From: an uncultured Collinsella sp.
GTDB taxonomy: Bacteria > Actinomycetota > Coriobacteriia > Coriobacteriales > Coriobacteriaceae
Length of the DNA stretch: 64,000 nucleotides
Assembly: GCA_959026725.1 (NCBI GenBank)
Contig: CAUFMG010000001.1
Span: forward strand, 62,001 to 126,000
Reading direction: 5' to 3'
Made by a program: the position numbers and the translations under genes. Each line of letters starts with the position of its first letter. Positions within the stretch are counted from its first letter, which is position 1. This document shows positions 40,517 to 49,002 of the stretch, piece after piece. Under the pieces are notes generated by a model. It did not search any database. It saw nothing but the letters and a program-made list of their open reading frames with translations, and was not told the origin of the DNA.

Positions 40517-41965
40517 TTACTCCAAGCCCTCGGTGCCGTTGGACTTGATGATCTTCTGGTATGCGAAGAAGCTGTCCTTGCGGCGGCGCTCGTAGGTGCC
40601 GGTGCCGTCGTCGTACTTATCGACATGGATGAAGCCGTAGCGCTTGCGCATCTCGCCGGTACCGGCGGACACCAGGTCGATGGGGCCCCACCAGGTGTAG
40701 GCGATCAGGTCAACACCATCGGCGACGGCCTCGCCCATGGCCTTGATGTGGCTGCGCAGATAGGCGATGCGGTACGGATCGTGAATGGAGCCATCGTCCT
40801 CGACCTCGTCGTAGGCGCCCATGCCGTTCTCGACCACCATCAGCGGAATCTCGTAACGGGCGTAAATCTCGTTGAGGGCGATGCGCAGGCCCAGCGGGTC
40901 AATCTGCCAACCCCAGTCGGTGGACTCCAGGTAGGGGTTTTTGCCGCCAAAGGTCATGTTGCCCTCGGTCATCTCGTGGTCCTTGTGGGTGCCCACGGTA
41001 CCGGACATGTAGTAGCTAAAGGTGTAGAAGTCGACCTTGCCATCGGCGATATCCTGCAGGTCGCCGTCCTCCATTGCGAGCTCGACGCCGTTCTCGGCCC
41101 AGAAGCGCTTGGCATAGAACGGGTACTTGCCGCGCACCTGCACGTCGGAGCAGTACCAGTTCATGGAGTTCATCTGCTGCTGCGTGGCGAACACGTCGAC
41201 CGGATCGCACGTAGCGGCGTAGGAGAGGATGAAGCAGTCCATGTTGCCCATCTTGAACTGCGGGTAGTGCTCGTGAGCGTAGCGCACGACGCGGCCGCTG
41301 GCCACAAACTGATGGTGCAGGGCCTGGTAGCGCTGCTGAGCGGTGGTCTTGATGGCGCTCGCCGGGCCCTCGAAGCCCTGGATCAGACCGGTCTCCATCA
41401 TGGCGCCCATGTCCATGGTGCCGCAGTTGATCTCGTTGAAGGTCAGCCAGAACTTGACCTTGTCCTGGTAGCGGTCGAAGACGGTCTGGCAGTACTTCTC
41501 AAAGAAACCGATGAGCTCGCGGCTTGCCCAGCCGTTGTACTTCTCGACCAGGTGATAGGGCATCTCGTAGTGCGAGAGGGTCACGAGCGGCTCGATGTTG
41601 TGGGCGCGCAGGCAGTCGAAAACGCGATCGTAGAAGGCGAGGCCGGCCTCGTTGGGGTGCGCATCGTCGCCGTTGGGGAAGATGCGGCTCCAGGAGATGG
41701 ACATGCGGAACATGTTGAAGCCCATCTCGGCGAACAGCGCGATATCCTCCTCGTAGTGATGGTAGAAATCGATGCCGTCATGGTTGGGGTAGAAGCGGTT
41801 GGGGTCGATGTCGATCGTGATCTGACGCGGCTCCTTGTAGCTGCCGCCCAGGAAGTGGTCGTCGACGGAAGCGCCGCGGCCGTCCACGTTCCAAGCGCCC
41901 TCAAACTGGTTGGCGGCAGTGGCGCCGCCCCAATAGAAACCCTCGGGGAACTTGATGTTTGCCAT
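40517..41965 (-). CDS. bglA: 6-phospho-beta-glucosidase, GH1 family
   Basis: A 482-residue cytoplasmic GH1 hydrolase. The acid/base Glu lies in LTFNEINC and the nucleophile in LMVVENGMGAYDE. The N-terminus shows FPEGFYWGGATAANQFEGAW, typical of GH1, and a GH1 tail with YGFIHVDKYDDGTGTYERRRKDSFFAY. The phospho-substrate preference is supported by the nearby PTS IIA and a Ser-X-Lys-type C-terminal patch, but is inferred. AAGGAG lies six bases before the ATG at 41965. The gene is downstream of the AraC regulator and a leader with two hairpins. Confidence 0.9.
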   Translation of the reverse strand: MANIKFPEGFYWGGATAANQFEGAWNVDGRGASVDDHFLGGSYKEPRQITIDIDPNRFYPNHDGIDFYHHYEEDIALFAEMGFNMFRMSISWSRIFPNGDDAHPNEAGLAFYDRVFDCLRAHNIEPLVTLSHYEMPYHLVEKYNGWASRELIGFFEKYCQTVFDRYQDKVKFWLTFNEINCGTMDMGAMMETGLIQGFEGPASAIKTTAQQRYQALHHQFVASGRVVRYAHEHYPQFKMGNMDCFILSYAATCDPVDVFATQQQMNSMNWYCSDVQVRGKYPFYAKRFWAENGVELAMEDGDLQDIADGKVDFYTFSYYMSGTVGTHKDHEMTEGNMTFGGKNPYLESTDWGWQIDPLGLRIALNEIYARYEIPLMVVENGMGAYDEVEDDGSIHDPYRIAYLRSHIKAMGEAVADGVDLIAYTWWGPIDLVSAGTGEMRKRYGFIHVDKYDDGTGTYERRRKDSFFAYQKIIKSNGTEGLE

Positions 41966-41982
41966 GAGCATCTCCTTTGCAT

Positions 41983-42074
41983 CGTGGGTCGATAAGCCGA
42001 GTATCGCCCACGCGGGAGACATGCGGAGGCGGGGCGCCAAAACCCGATACTTCTTTTCGCAGCGGCACCCCGCC
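41983..42074 (-). promoter_or_regulatory. Structured leader upstream of the GH1 gene
   Basis: Two inverted repeats: CGTGGGTCGAT/ATCGCCCACG (41983-42012), directly before the ribosome site, and GGCGGGGCGCC/GGCACCCCGCC (42028-42074). Their order could be an operator pair, an attenuator, or the end of the AraC transcript. There is no T tract. Confidence 0.4.
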
Positions 42075-42101
42075 GCCTGCCCGCCCCTGACACTTCCTGA
42101 T

Positions 42102-42139
42102 ACCTGCCAAAAAGGGACAGGTTTATTTTGGTCGGTTTT
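42102..42139. repeat. CCTGCCAAAA/GGGACAGG repeat
   Basis: CCTGCCAAAAAGGGACAGG, TTTATTTTGGTCGGTTTT: a half copy of the family at 32449, overlapping the stop region of the AraC gene (42138). Confidence 0.7.
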
Positions 42140-43145
42140 ATCTGGGCAAACGCTGACGATGGGCCGCCGGCGTGCAGCCATAGCGCTCGGCAAACTTTTT
42201 GTAGAAGAAGCTCATGTTGGCATAGCCCGCCTCGTGCGCTGCGACCTCCGCGGTGGCGCCGGCATCGAGCAGCGTCGCCGCGCGCGCCAGGCGGCTCTCC
42301 TGCACGAGCTGCATAAACGTGCGGCCTGTCTGACGCTTGAGTAGGGCGCTTGCGTAGTTGGGGCTCAGGTGCAGGTGGCGGGCGAGGTCATCGAGGGTGC
42401 AGTCGCAGGCGTTGCGCTCGATGAAGCCCATGGCAGCCGCGACCTGCGCCGATGGCAGCGCGGGTGCGTCCGTTTGCAGCAGGCCGGCTTCGTAGCTTTG
42501 CATGAGCTCAACCAGCAGCAGCTCGAACAGCCTCGAGACAATCTGGGGGCTCGCCGGCGTGGGGTCCAGGCGCTCGCACAGCATCTCCTGCATATAGCGG
42601 CGCACGCGACGGCTACCGCCCGTGTGGAAATGAACGTGGCCGCGGTGGTCGGTTTCATCGTTGAGGGCGTTGAGCAGGAACCGCGACACCGCGCTTGCGG
42701 GCGAAAGGCTTTGCTCCAGGCTACGGCGCAGCATTGGCCGCGAGATGATGACGCTCAGCATTATGTCGTGCTCACCGAGCTCGCCAACAGCATGCGGGTA
42801 GGCGGCATCGAGCAGGAGGACCTCGTTTTGAGCGAGCATGAGCGGCGCGCCGTTGACGATCTGCGGCGCTCGTCCTCGATAGATATAGCTGATTTCGACA
42901 TAATCGTGGACATGTTCCGGAACGGGATTGAAGCGCGAGTTGCGAACAATCGATAGACCATCGGGCATGCCTTCTTGTCGTAGGGCGAGCGCTGGGTTGC
43001 CGATTTTACGGATATGCCGACCATCGACATCTGCTTGATTACCTTGACCGAGTGCATCGCTCCAGTCGTAATGGGCGCCCGCGCGATAGGCTCGCTCACT
43101 GTTGGTCAGCTCGAGCAGAAGGTTGTCCAGCCGTGCGATATCCAT
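42138..43145 (-). CDS. AraC-family transcriptional regulator
   Basis: A 335-residue regulator. The N-terminal half includes a cupin-like sensor (PEHVHDYVEISYIYRGRAPQIVNGAPLMLAQNEVLLL), and the C-terminal 100 residues form the AraC double HTH (DCTLDDLARHLHLSPNYASALLKRQTGRTFMQLVQESRLARAATLL, then AGYANMSFFYKKFAERYGCTPAAHRQ). GGTGATGTA precedes the ATG at 43145. The gene lies between the GH1 gene it probably controls and the divergent GH106-like gene. Its effector would be a sugar. Confidence 0.92.
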   Translation of the reverse strand: MDIARLDNLLLELTNSERAYRAGAHYDWSDALGQGNQADVDGRHIRKIGNPALALRQEGMPDGLSIVRNSRFNPVPEHVHDYVEISYIYRGRAPQIVNGAPLMLAQNEVLLLDAAYPHAVGELGEHDIMLSVIISRPMLRRSLEQSLSPASAVSRFLLNALNDETDHRGHVHFHTGGSRRVRRYMQEMLCERLDPTPASPQIVSRLFELLLVELMQSYEAGLLQTDAPALPSAQVAAAMGFIERNACDCTLDDLARHLHLSPNYASALLKRQTGRTFMQLVQESRLARAATLLDAGATAEVAAHEAGYANMSFFYKKFAERYGCTPAAHRQRLPR

Positions 43146-43261
43146 TACATCACCATCGTTGATTCGGTCATATTCTGCCGTGGTTTTGATATTAGCAGGG
43201 CGGCGCACTCGGCGTACCCTAACTTCAATGGATTTGAAAGGCTGGTTTTGGAGGAGCGTAT

Positions 43262-45862
43262 ATGGCGGCGTATTTTGAGCAGGTGCTTGGCGGCACCTAC
43301 GACAACCATGTGCTTCCGTTCTTGTGGCTTAAGGGCGAGGCGCGCGAGACGATTACCGAGTATTTGGAGCAGATTGCCGGGGCCGACATCCGCGAGGTTT
43401 GCCTGGAATCGCGCACGCATCCCGATTTCTGTCGCGACGGCTGGTGGTCTGACCTGCGCTTTATCATCGGCGAGTGCAAGCGCCTGGGGTTAAAGATCTG
43501 GCTGCTCGACGACGCACACTTCCCCGCAGGCTATGCCAACGGCGCGCTTGCGGGCGATGACGTCGACCCCGCGCTCAAGAAGACCGTGCTCAAGCATCGC
43601 ACTATTACGGTTGTTGGTCCCCAACCGTCCACGACTATCAAGCTCGGTAATCTCATGGACCCCACCGAGCGCTTTGTGGGCGTGGCGGCTTTTGATGCCG
43701 CTGGTGCGCCGCTCGACCTTGCGCTCGCCGTTGAGCACGGGGACGATGGAACGCCCGCCCGCTTGCGTTTTGACGCCCCCACCGGCGTCACTACGATCGA
43801 GCTGTACGCCACCAGCCAAAAGACCGGCTTTCGCGATGAGTACATCAACATGGTCGACGCCGCCTCGTGCCACGCGCTCATCGACGCCGTCTACGAGCCC
43901 ACGTTTGAGCATCTGGGCGACGAGTTTGGCAAAACGATCTTGGGCTTTTTCACCGACGAGCCCGGCTTTATGAACGAGAAGGGCACCACGCTCGACGATG
44001 CTTCTACCAGCAGCTTTATTGGGCGAGGCGACCTGGCGCTGCCGTGGTCGGACGAGCTTGCCCGCCGCCTATACGATGCGCTTGGCGAGAATTGGCTTGC
44101 CAAGTTGCACGGCCTTTGGACGCGCGAGGCAAACGGCGCCCAGGTTCGCCACGCCTATATGGACCTTGCTACGCAGCTCTACCGCAGCTGCTTTGACGAG
44201 CAGATTGGCGATTGGTGCCGCGCGCACGGCGTTATGCACATTGGCCACGTGATCGAGGACAAGAGTTGCCACACGCGCCTGGGCCAGGGCGCCGGACATT
44301 ACTTCCGCGCGGTCGCGGGGCAGGACATGGCCGGCGTCGACGTGGTCATCAATCAGCTCGCCCCCGGAATTGACCGCGGGCGCTACAGCTATTTCCACGG
44401 CGCATGGAACATGGAGTTCTTTACGTACGCGCTTGCCAAGCTGGGCTCTTCGGCCGCGCGCCTCGATCCCAAAAAGCAGGGGCGCTGCATGGCCGAGGTC
44501 TTTGGCGCCTTTGACTGGCACGAGGGCCTGCGCGAGATGAAATGGATTGCCGACCATATGCTCGTCCGCGGTATTAACTGGTTTACGCCGCACGCGTTTA
44601 GCATGGCGCCCTTCCCCGATTGGGACTGCCCGCCGCACTTTTACGCGCACGGCAACAACCCGCAATGGCCGCACTTTGGCCAGCTCATGCGCTATATGAA
44701 TCGCACGGCGACGCTCCTTTCGGAAGGCGCTGCCGCTCGCCCCGTCACCATTCTGTACCATGCCGACGCCGAATGGGCCGGCAACGCCATGCCCGTCGAG
44801 CGCGTGGCGGCCGAGCTCACGCGCGCGCAGATCGATTTTGACTTTGTGCCTGCCGAGGCTTTTGAGGATGAGGGGCGTTACGAGGTTTCGATTGCCGATG
44901 GAATGCTGGCTGTTAATGGCTGTCGCTACCAGGCGTTTGTCATGCCAGGCGCCTCGTTTATTGGCGCGGCTACAGCGGAAGAGGTGAGGCGCATGATGGC
45001 CGCGGGTGTCACGGTGCTCGCTGCTGACGAAGTGCCCGGCGCTCTTTATGACGCGGATGGCGCAGCCGATCTGGACGGGCTTACGACAACGCCACTTGCC
45101 GATGTGGCGAACGCGCTGGCAGACGCGGGGCTGCAGACCGTTGTGACCGATAGGCCACAGCCCTGGCTGCGCGCACTTCGCTACAAGCGTGCGGGCGAGA
45201 CCTATGTGATGCTAGTCAACGAGCATCCGCGTGAAAGTATTTGCTGTACGGTTGCACTTGCTCGAGGCGAGCGCCTTTGCGGCACGCGCCTCGACCTGCT
45301 GAACAGCACCAAGCCCGTTGCGTTTGACGGCGTGCTGGAGCTGGCGCCTTACGAGAGCTGCGTTGTTGTTCTGGAGGCAAGCGGCGCAATCGAGCCCGCG
45401 GACTGCACCGACACGAGCACACGTGCAACGCTCGCCCTCGACATCAGCCACTCCTGGACCGTCGCCCTCTCCCCTGCCGGCAGCGATGGAACCTTTGGCG
45501 AGCCGCAAAAGCTCGAGCGCCTGTGCGACCTCACGGCCGAGCAGTTCCCCGGCGTATGTGGTACGTTCCGCTATCGCACGTCGTTCGAGCTGGCCGACGA
45601 CCTCGCCCACACCGTCATTGACCTAGGGGATGTCTACGAAGTCGCAACGCTCACACTCGACGGACAAACGCTCGGCACGCGCATCTGCCCGCCCTACCGC
45701 TTTGCGACAGGCGCGCTTGCCGCCGGCGCACACGAGCTCGCCATCGATGTCATCAACACGCTCGACCATGCGACCTCCGACATCTTCGCCCTCACCGAGC
45801 CCGTCGCGCCCAGCGGTGTCCTCGGCCCCGTTACCCTTCTCGGGCAAAACCTGCCAAAATAA
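43262..45862 (+). CDS. GH106-like glycoside hydrolase
   Basis: An 866-residue protein without a signal peptide, so cytoplasmic. The N-terminal part is a TIM barrel of the alpha-L-rhamnosidase-like type: ESRTHPDFCRDGWWSDL, KIWLLDDAHFPAGYANG, HIGHVIEDKS and EVFGAFDWHEGLREMKWIADHM are consistent with GH106, and a GH2-like sugar-binding beta domain ends the protein (YRTSFELADDLAHTVIDLGDV). Substrate specificity is not determinable; a rhamnoside is a guess. The last codons and the TAA lie inside a CCTGCCAAAA repeat (45847-45886). GGAGG precedes the ATG. Confidence 0.75.
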   Translation: MAAYFEQVLGGTYDNHVLPFLWLKGEARETITEYLEQIAGADIREVCLESRTHPDFCRDGWWSDLRFIIGECKRLGLKIWLLDDAHFPAGYANGALAGDDVDPALKKTVLKHRTITVVGPQPSTTIKLGNLMDPTERFVGVAAFDAAGAPLDLALAVEHGDDGTPARLRFDAPTGVTTIELYATSQKTGFRDEYINMVDAASCHALIDAVYEPTFEHLGDEFGKTILGFFTDEPGFMNEKGTTLDDASTSSFIGRGDLALPWSDELARRLYDALGENWLAKLHGLWTREANGAQVRHAYMDLATQLYRSCFDEQIGDWCRAHGVMHIGHVIEDKSCHTRLGQGAGHYFRAVAGQDMAGVDVVINQLAPGIDRGRYSYFHGAWNMEFFTYALAKLGSSAARLDPKKQGRCMAEVFGAFDWHEGLREMKWIADHMLVRGINWFTPHAFSMAPFPDWDCPPHFYAHGNNPQWPHFGQLMRYMNRTATLLSEGAAARPVTILYHADAEWAGNAMPVERVAAELTRAQIDFDFVPAEAFEDEGRYEVSIADGMLAVNGCRYQAFVMPGASFIGAATAEEVRRMMAAGVTVLAADEVPGALYDADGAADLDGLTTTPLADVANALADAGLQTVVTDRPQPWLRALRYKRAGETYVMLVNEHPRESICCTVALARGERLCGTRLDLLNSTKPVAFDGVLELAPYESCVVVLEASGAIEPADCTDTSTRATLALDISHSWTVALSPAGSDGTFGEPQKLERLCDLTAEQFPGVCGTFRYRTSFELADDLAHTVIDLGDVYEVATLTLDGQTLGTRICPPYRFATGALAAGAHELAIDVINTLDHATSDIFALTEPVAPSGVLGPVTLLGQNLPK

Positions 45863-45886
45863 ACCCGTCTCTTTTTGGCAGGTTTG
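45847..45886. repeat. CCTGCCAAAA repeat overlapping a stop codon
   Basis: ACCTGCCAAAATAAACCCGT and CTCTTTTTGGCAGGTTT form an inverted repeat of the same family as 32449 and 42102. Its TAA is the stop codon of the GH106-like gene, encoding the final residues NLPK. Confidence 0.85.
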
Positions 45887-45904
45887 GCGAGTGCGGGAGT
45901 TCGA

Positions 45905-46759
45905 ATGGATATCAAACGCAAGATTACCGAGGCGCAGGGCCTAACCCCTACCGAGCAGCAGCTCGGCATCTCGGCCCTTGCCATGGGCGAGGACATCCGC
46001 GGACTCTCCATTAAGGAGTTTGCCGCCCGCGCCAATGTTTCGGTCGCAAGCGTGCACCGTTTTTGCAAAAAGCTCGGCCTCGAGGGCTTTAAGGACCTCA
46101 AGGTCGAGCTTATCCGCCTGGCGACCGAAGCAGGCAACCGCCGCGACGTGGACATCAACTTTCCCTTCGATGCCACGTCCACGCCCGCGCAGGTTATGGA
46201 GCGCATGGAAGGGCTCTACCAGACCACGCTGGCCGAGACGCAGGAGCTGCTCGACCCCGCGCAGCTCGACCACGCCGCCAAACTGATCGCGAAGGCACGG
46301 CAGGTCGATATCTACACCGGCTCGCACAACCTCTATCCAGCGGGGATGTTCCGCGACCGCCTACTTTCGTCCGGCAAGAGCGCCACATGCTACAGCAGCA
46401 CCGAGGCCCAGGTGCGCACGGCGCTCGCCTCGGATTCCGGCAATGTGGCGATCGTCATCTCCTACAGCGGCCTTGCACCCAACCTCAAGGAAATCTTGCC
46501 GATCCTCAGCAGCCGACATGTTCCCGTCATTGTCATCGGCACACCTTATTGTGCGCGCCTGCACCCCGGCTTTGCCGCCTACCTCACGGTGAGCGACCAC
46601 GAGAGCATGACGCACCGCATCACGCAGTTCGCCAGCCACATCGCCGTGCAATACGTGCTCGATTCGCTCTACAGCAGCTACTTTGCCCAAGACTACGCCC
46701 GCTGCGCCGAGTTCCTAGAGCGCTCGTTCCCCTACACCCGCCTCCCCGGCCTCAAATAA
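45905..46759 (+). CDS. RpiR-family transcriptional regulator
   Basis: A 284-residue regulator with an N-terminal HTH_6 (LSIKEFAARANVSVASVHRFCKKLGLEGFKDLKVEL) and a SIS sugar-phosphate-binding domain (VDIYTGSHNLYPAGMFRDRLLSSG, VAIVISYSGLAPNLKEILPILSSR). Such proteins sense phosphosugars. GGGAG lies five bases before the ATG at 45905. It follows the GH106-like gene closely, so regulation of that and related PTS or glycosidase genes is likely. Confidence 0.92.
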   Translation: MDIKRKITEAQGLTPTEQQLGISALAMGEDIRGLSIKEFAARANVSVASVHRFCKKLGLEGFKDLKVELIRLATEAGNRRDVDINFPFDATSTPAQVMERMEGLYQTTLAETQELLDPAQLDHAAKLIAKARQVDIYTGSHNLYPAGMFRDRLLSSGKSATCYSSTEAQVRTALASDSGNVAIVISYSGLAPNLKEILPILSSRHVPVIVIGTPYCARLHPGFAAYLTVSDHESMTHRITQFASHIAVQYVLDSLYSSYFAQDYARCAEFLERSFPYTRLPGLK

Positions 46760-46795
46760 CAATCCGGCCCCACCGCGCCTCCAATCGCCCTCCTA

Positions 46796-46862
46796 AGTTG
46801 CGGTGAAATAGCTCCTGTTTAGGCTCTAAACCAGCACTTTCAGGAACTATTCCACCGCAACT
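46796..46862. repeat. GTTGCGGTG palindromic repeat, copy 2
   Basis: Arms AGTTGCGGTGAAATAGCTCC and GGAACTATTCCACCGCAACT enclose about 27 bases. It sits in the convergent region before the HTH-SOR gene's stop. Confidence 0.85.
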
Positions 46863-46897
46863 CGTTGGCGCAGGGGCATCGGGCGGACAGCGGGCTT

Positions 46898-47518
46898 TTA
46901 CTTGCGAGGCGTCGGCAAAACAAAGAGTCCGTGCTGGTTACAGTAGAGGTACATTCTGCCGCGTCCGGTGATATGAAAACGCGGTTGCACCGATTGCTCT
47001 GGATAGAGCTTCTTGAGGCAGATGCCATCCATAGTCGCATATGTCACAAAGCTAATGTAATGATCCTTGGTCATGGGATGGTCGAGCGTGACGTACCAAT
47101 CGTCCTCGATGCGCTCGATGGAAAAGGCGTGATCCGCGTCCGTCTCTTCGGCCTCCTGGGGAAACATCGTGGAGCCGCAACAGCTAAAGCTGCCTTCTCC
47201 GAGCGCGTGCACAACGTTTCCGCAGATAGGGCAAACGTAAAAGACGCCTTTGAGCATATTGCCTGCACGGTTGGCGTTGGCCCGAATGTCACCAGCCAAA
47301 AGCTCAGCCACGCTTATGCCGAGTCTCTGGGCCAAAGGCTCAACGAGGGAAATGTCGGGAAGGCCGCGGCCGGACTCCCACTTGCTGACGGCTTTATCGG
47401 TCACGCCAAGGCTTTCCGCCAGGGCGCGCTGGGTGAGGCCGCGATCTTCGCGCAGCCGCTTGATGGCATGTGCTGCCAAAAAAGTATGGGGGACATTGCT
47501 TTGCGGTGTCTGGTTCAT
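46898..47518 (-). CDS. XRE HTH fused to a desulfoferrodoxin-like superoxide reductase
   Basis: A 206-residue fusion. Residues 12-75 are an HTH_3 domain (LREDRGLTQRALAESLGVTDKAVSKWESGRGLPD). From 90 onward comes a desulfoferrodoxin-like part: an N-terminal desulforedoxin-type site FYVCPICG...FSCCGS (Cys96, 99, 113, 114), then the neelaredoxin core VTLDHPMTKDHYISFV (His147, His153) and YLYCNQHGLF (Cys193, His196). These are the iron ligands of superoxide reductase, so both metal centres look intact. The HTH could sense the same iron or redox state. No ribosome-binding change is notable. Function as a regulator, enzyme or both is open. Confidence 0.88.
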   Translation of the reverse strand: MNQTPQSNVPHTFLAAHAIKRLREDRGLTQRALAESLGVTDKAVSKWESGRGLPDISLVEPLAQRLGISVAELLAGDIRANANRAGNMLKGVFYVCPICGNVVHALGEGSFSCCGSTMFPQEAEETDADHAFSIERIEDDWYVTLDHPMTKDHYISFVTYATMDGICLKKLYPEQSVQPRFHITGRGRMYLYCNQHGLFVLPTPRK

Positions 47519-47655
47519 GAGATGTCCGATCAGATTGGAAGAATGGAGCGAACCGGTTCAAGAGCCAGTATCCATTTGAAGACAGCCCTCGACAACCTAC
47601 GCTGCGTAGACATGCACCGACCAAACGAGCGTGGATTTTCGGACACTCAAATCAC

Positions 47656-47719
47656 GAGCGTGGATAATCTCCCACTTTGAGCCCCCACACAGGCCAAAAC
47701 CGGGAGATTACCCACGCTC
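47656..47719. repeat. GAGCGTGG inverted repeat
   Basis: GAGCGTGGATAATCTCCC and GGGAGATTACCCACGCTC are inverted around about 28 bases. A half copy, ACGAGCGTGGATTTTC, lies just before it (47624). It is a different family from the neighbouring GTCCCCAA repeat. Confidence 0.75.
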
Positions 47720-47725
47720 ATCTCT

Positions 47726-47779
47726 GACTAGTCATTGGGGACGTTCTTAAACGACTAGTCAAACAAGAACGTCCCCAAG
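47726..47779. repeat. GTCCCCAA palindromic repeat
   Basis: GACTAGTCATTGGGGACGTT and AAGAACGTCCCCAAG around CTTAAACGACTAGTCAAAC, same family as 38642. It precedes structured element copy 4. Confidence 0.8.
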
Positions 47780-47819
47780 TGCCGCATTTGGAGCAAGATG
47801 ACGCCGCAGGCAGAGGACG

Positions 47820-47967
47820 GACAGCGAGCGGGCCGCATTTGAGACAAGGTGACGTGAAACGAAAGGGCGCTGACCTTCTGGTCGCGCCCTTGAAGTTGAA
47901 CGTCAGATTGTCCAAATGCGGCCCGCGCAGCGTCGACCGGTTACGGCGTTTGGTAAAACGCCGTAAC
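47820..47967 (-). ncRNA. Structured 3' element, copy 4
   Basis: GACAGCGAGCG (47820-47830), stem arm GGCCGCATTTGAGACAA, apical hairpin GGGCGCTGACC-TTCT-GGTCGCGCCC, stem arm TTGTCCAAATGCGGCC, box CGCGCAGCGTCG (47924-47935), terminal hairpin GTTACGGCGTTT-GGTA-AAACGCCGTAAC (47940-47967). Its stem is entirely different from copies 2 and 3 yet pairs over 16 positions. The hairpin shares its last base with the pyrE TAG stop codon. Confidence 0.75.
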
Positions 47968-48650
47968 TACTCCTGAGCTCCGTACTGCTCGTAGTAGGCG
48001 TCGATGGCGGTCTTGAGCTCGTCATCGATGACGACCTTGCCGTCGATCTCGTGGTTATAGAGGGTCTCGACGACCTCGGCCATGGAGACGATGCTCGCGA
48101 CGGGGAAACCGTACTTGGCCTCGATCTCCTTCTGGGCGGTGGTCACGCCACCCTTGCCGACCTCCATGCGGTTGAGGGACACGATCAGGCCCTTAATCTC
48201 GACATCGGCAGCAGCCTTGACCTTGGGATAGGTCTCGTCGATGGACTTACCGCTGGTGGTGACGTCCTCGACCATGACCACGCGATCGCCGTCCTGGGGC
48301 TCATAGCCCAGCAGGTTACCCTTGTCGGCGCCGTGGTCCTTGGCCTCCTTGCGGTCGCAGCAGTACTTGACCTCCTTGCCGTACAGCTCATGGTAGGCAA
48401 TGGCGGTCACGACGGCCAGCGGAATACCCTTGTAGGCCGGTCCAAACAGCACGTCAAAGTCGTCGCCAAAGTTATCGTGGATGGCCTGGGCGTAATACTC
48501 GCCCAGCTTCTTGAGCTGATAGCCCGTCACGTAAGCGCCGGCGTTCATAAAGAACGGGGACTGACGGCCGCTCTTGAGCGTAAAGCTGCCGAACTTAAGG
48601 ACGTCGGACTCGACCATAAACTTGATGAACTCTTGCTTGTAAGCCTCCAT
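47967..48650 (-). CDS. pyrE: Orotate phosphoribosyltransferase
   Basis: A 227-residue enzyme transferring phosphoribose from PRPP to orotate in pyrimidine synthesis. It shows SGRQSPFFMNAG, the FGPAYKGIPLAV loop and the PRPP-binding motif RVVMVEDVTTSGKS. The stop codon overlaps the terminal hairpin of the structured element. Upstream is a region with no further pyr genes, so it appears monocistronic. Confidence 0.95.
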   Translation of the reverse strand: MEAYKQEFIKFMVESDVLKFGSFTLKSGRQSPFFMNAGAYVTGYQLKKLGEYYAQAIHDNFGDDFDVLFGPAYKGIPLAVVTAIAYHELYGKEVKYCCDRKEAKDHGADKGNLLGYEPQDGDRVVMVEDVTTSGKSIDETYPKVKAAADVEIKGLIVSLNRMEVGKGGVTTAQKEIEAKYGFPVASIVSMAEVVETLYNHEIDGKVVIDDELKTAIDAYYEQYGAQE

Positions 48651-48876
48651 GCGGGCTCCTCTCGTAATCGCGTACGTGCCTTCCAGTTTAGCGCAGGCGA
48701 AGCGTCGATGCGGGCGCGCTTTGGGGCCACGGCATTCTGTAAAGGCTTTGTCAGGGGAAATGGTTTTCCGAACAATGGGGTTGACATGTCAAACCCCCTC
48801 ATCAAGAATACGGGCGGATTAAAAAGGGGTACGAGATACCCAAAGCGCGCTGCGCTCAGCCTTTAGGAGGTGTGCC
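48651..48876. other. Non-coding divergent region with an internal palindrome
   Basis: GGGGTTGACATGTCAAACCCC (48778-48798) is an inverted repeat about the centre TGACATGTCA, in the middle of the pyrE/mgtA divergence. It could be an operator or an intrinsic element. No gene is seen. Confidence 0.5.
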
Positions 48877-48948
48877 ATGGAAGGCAGTCCTAGTCGAAAA
48901 ACCTGCATGTCGCCCTCGGCACGCCGCGAGGACTCCGCACACGCATAA
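48877..48948 (+). CDS. Possible 23-aa leader peptide before mgtA
   Basis: A small ORF (48877-48948) with an unusually strong site, AGGAGG six bases before the ATG. It encodes 23 residues, starting MEGSPSRKTC and ending DSAHA, rich in Ser, Arg and Pro. About 140 bases lie between its stop and mgtA, including a hairpin (48974-49002). The layout recalls leader-peptide control of magnesium transporters, but the peptide is not similar to MgtL and the function is inferred. Confidence 0.5.
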   Translation: MEGSPSRKTCMSPSARREDSAHA

Positions 48949-48965
48949 ACGCCACCGGCAGATCG

Positions 48966-49002
48966 CCAAAACCACCACAAAGGCGCGCTGCACCCTTTGT
49001 GG
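48966..49002 (+). promoter_or_regulatory. Hairpin in the mgtA leader
   Basis: CCACAAAGG pairs with CCCTTTGTGG across 9-10 bases; it resembles the CCACCACAAA family. It lies downstream of the 23-codon ORF and about 85 bases before mgtA, where it could attenuate transcription. Confidence 0.45.

Noticed and set aside
48778..48798. Terminator for pyrE or mgtA
   Set aside because: It lies upstream of both genes and has no T tract; an operator is more likely.
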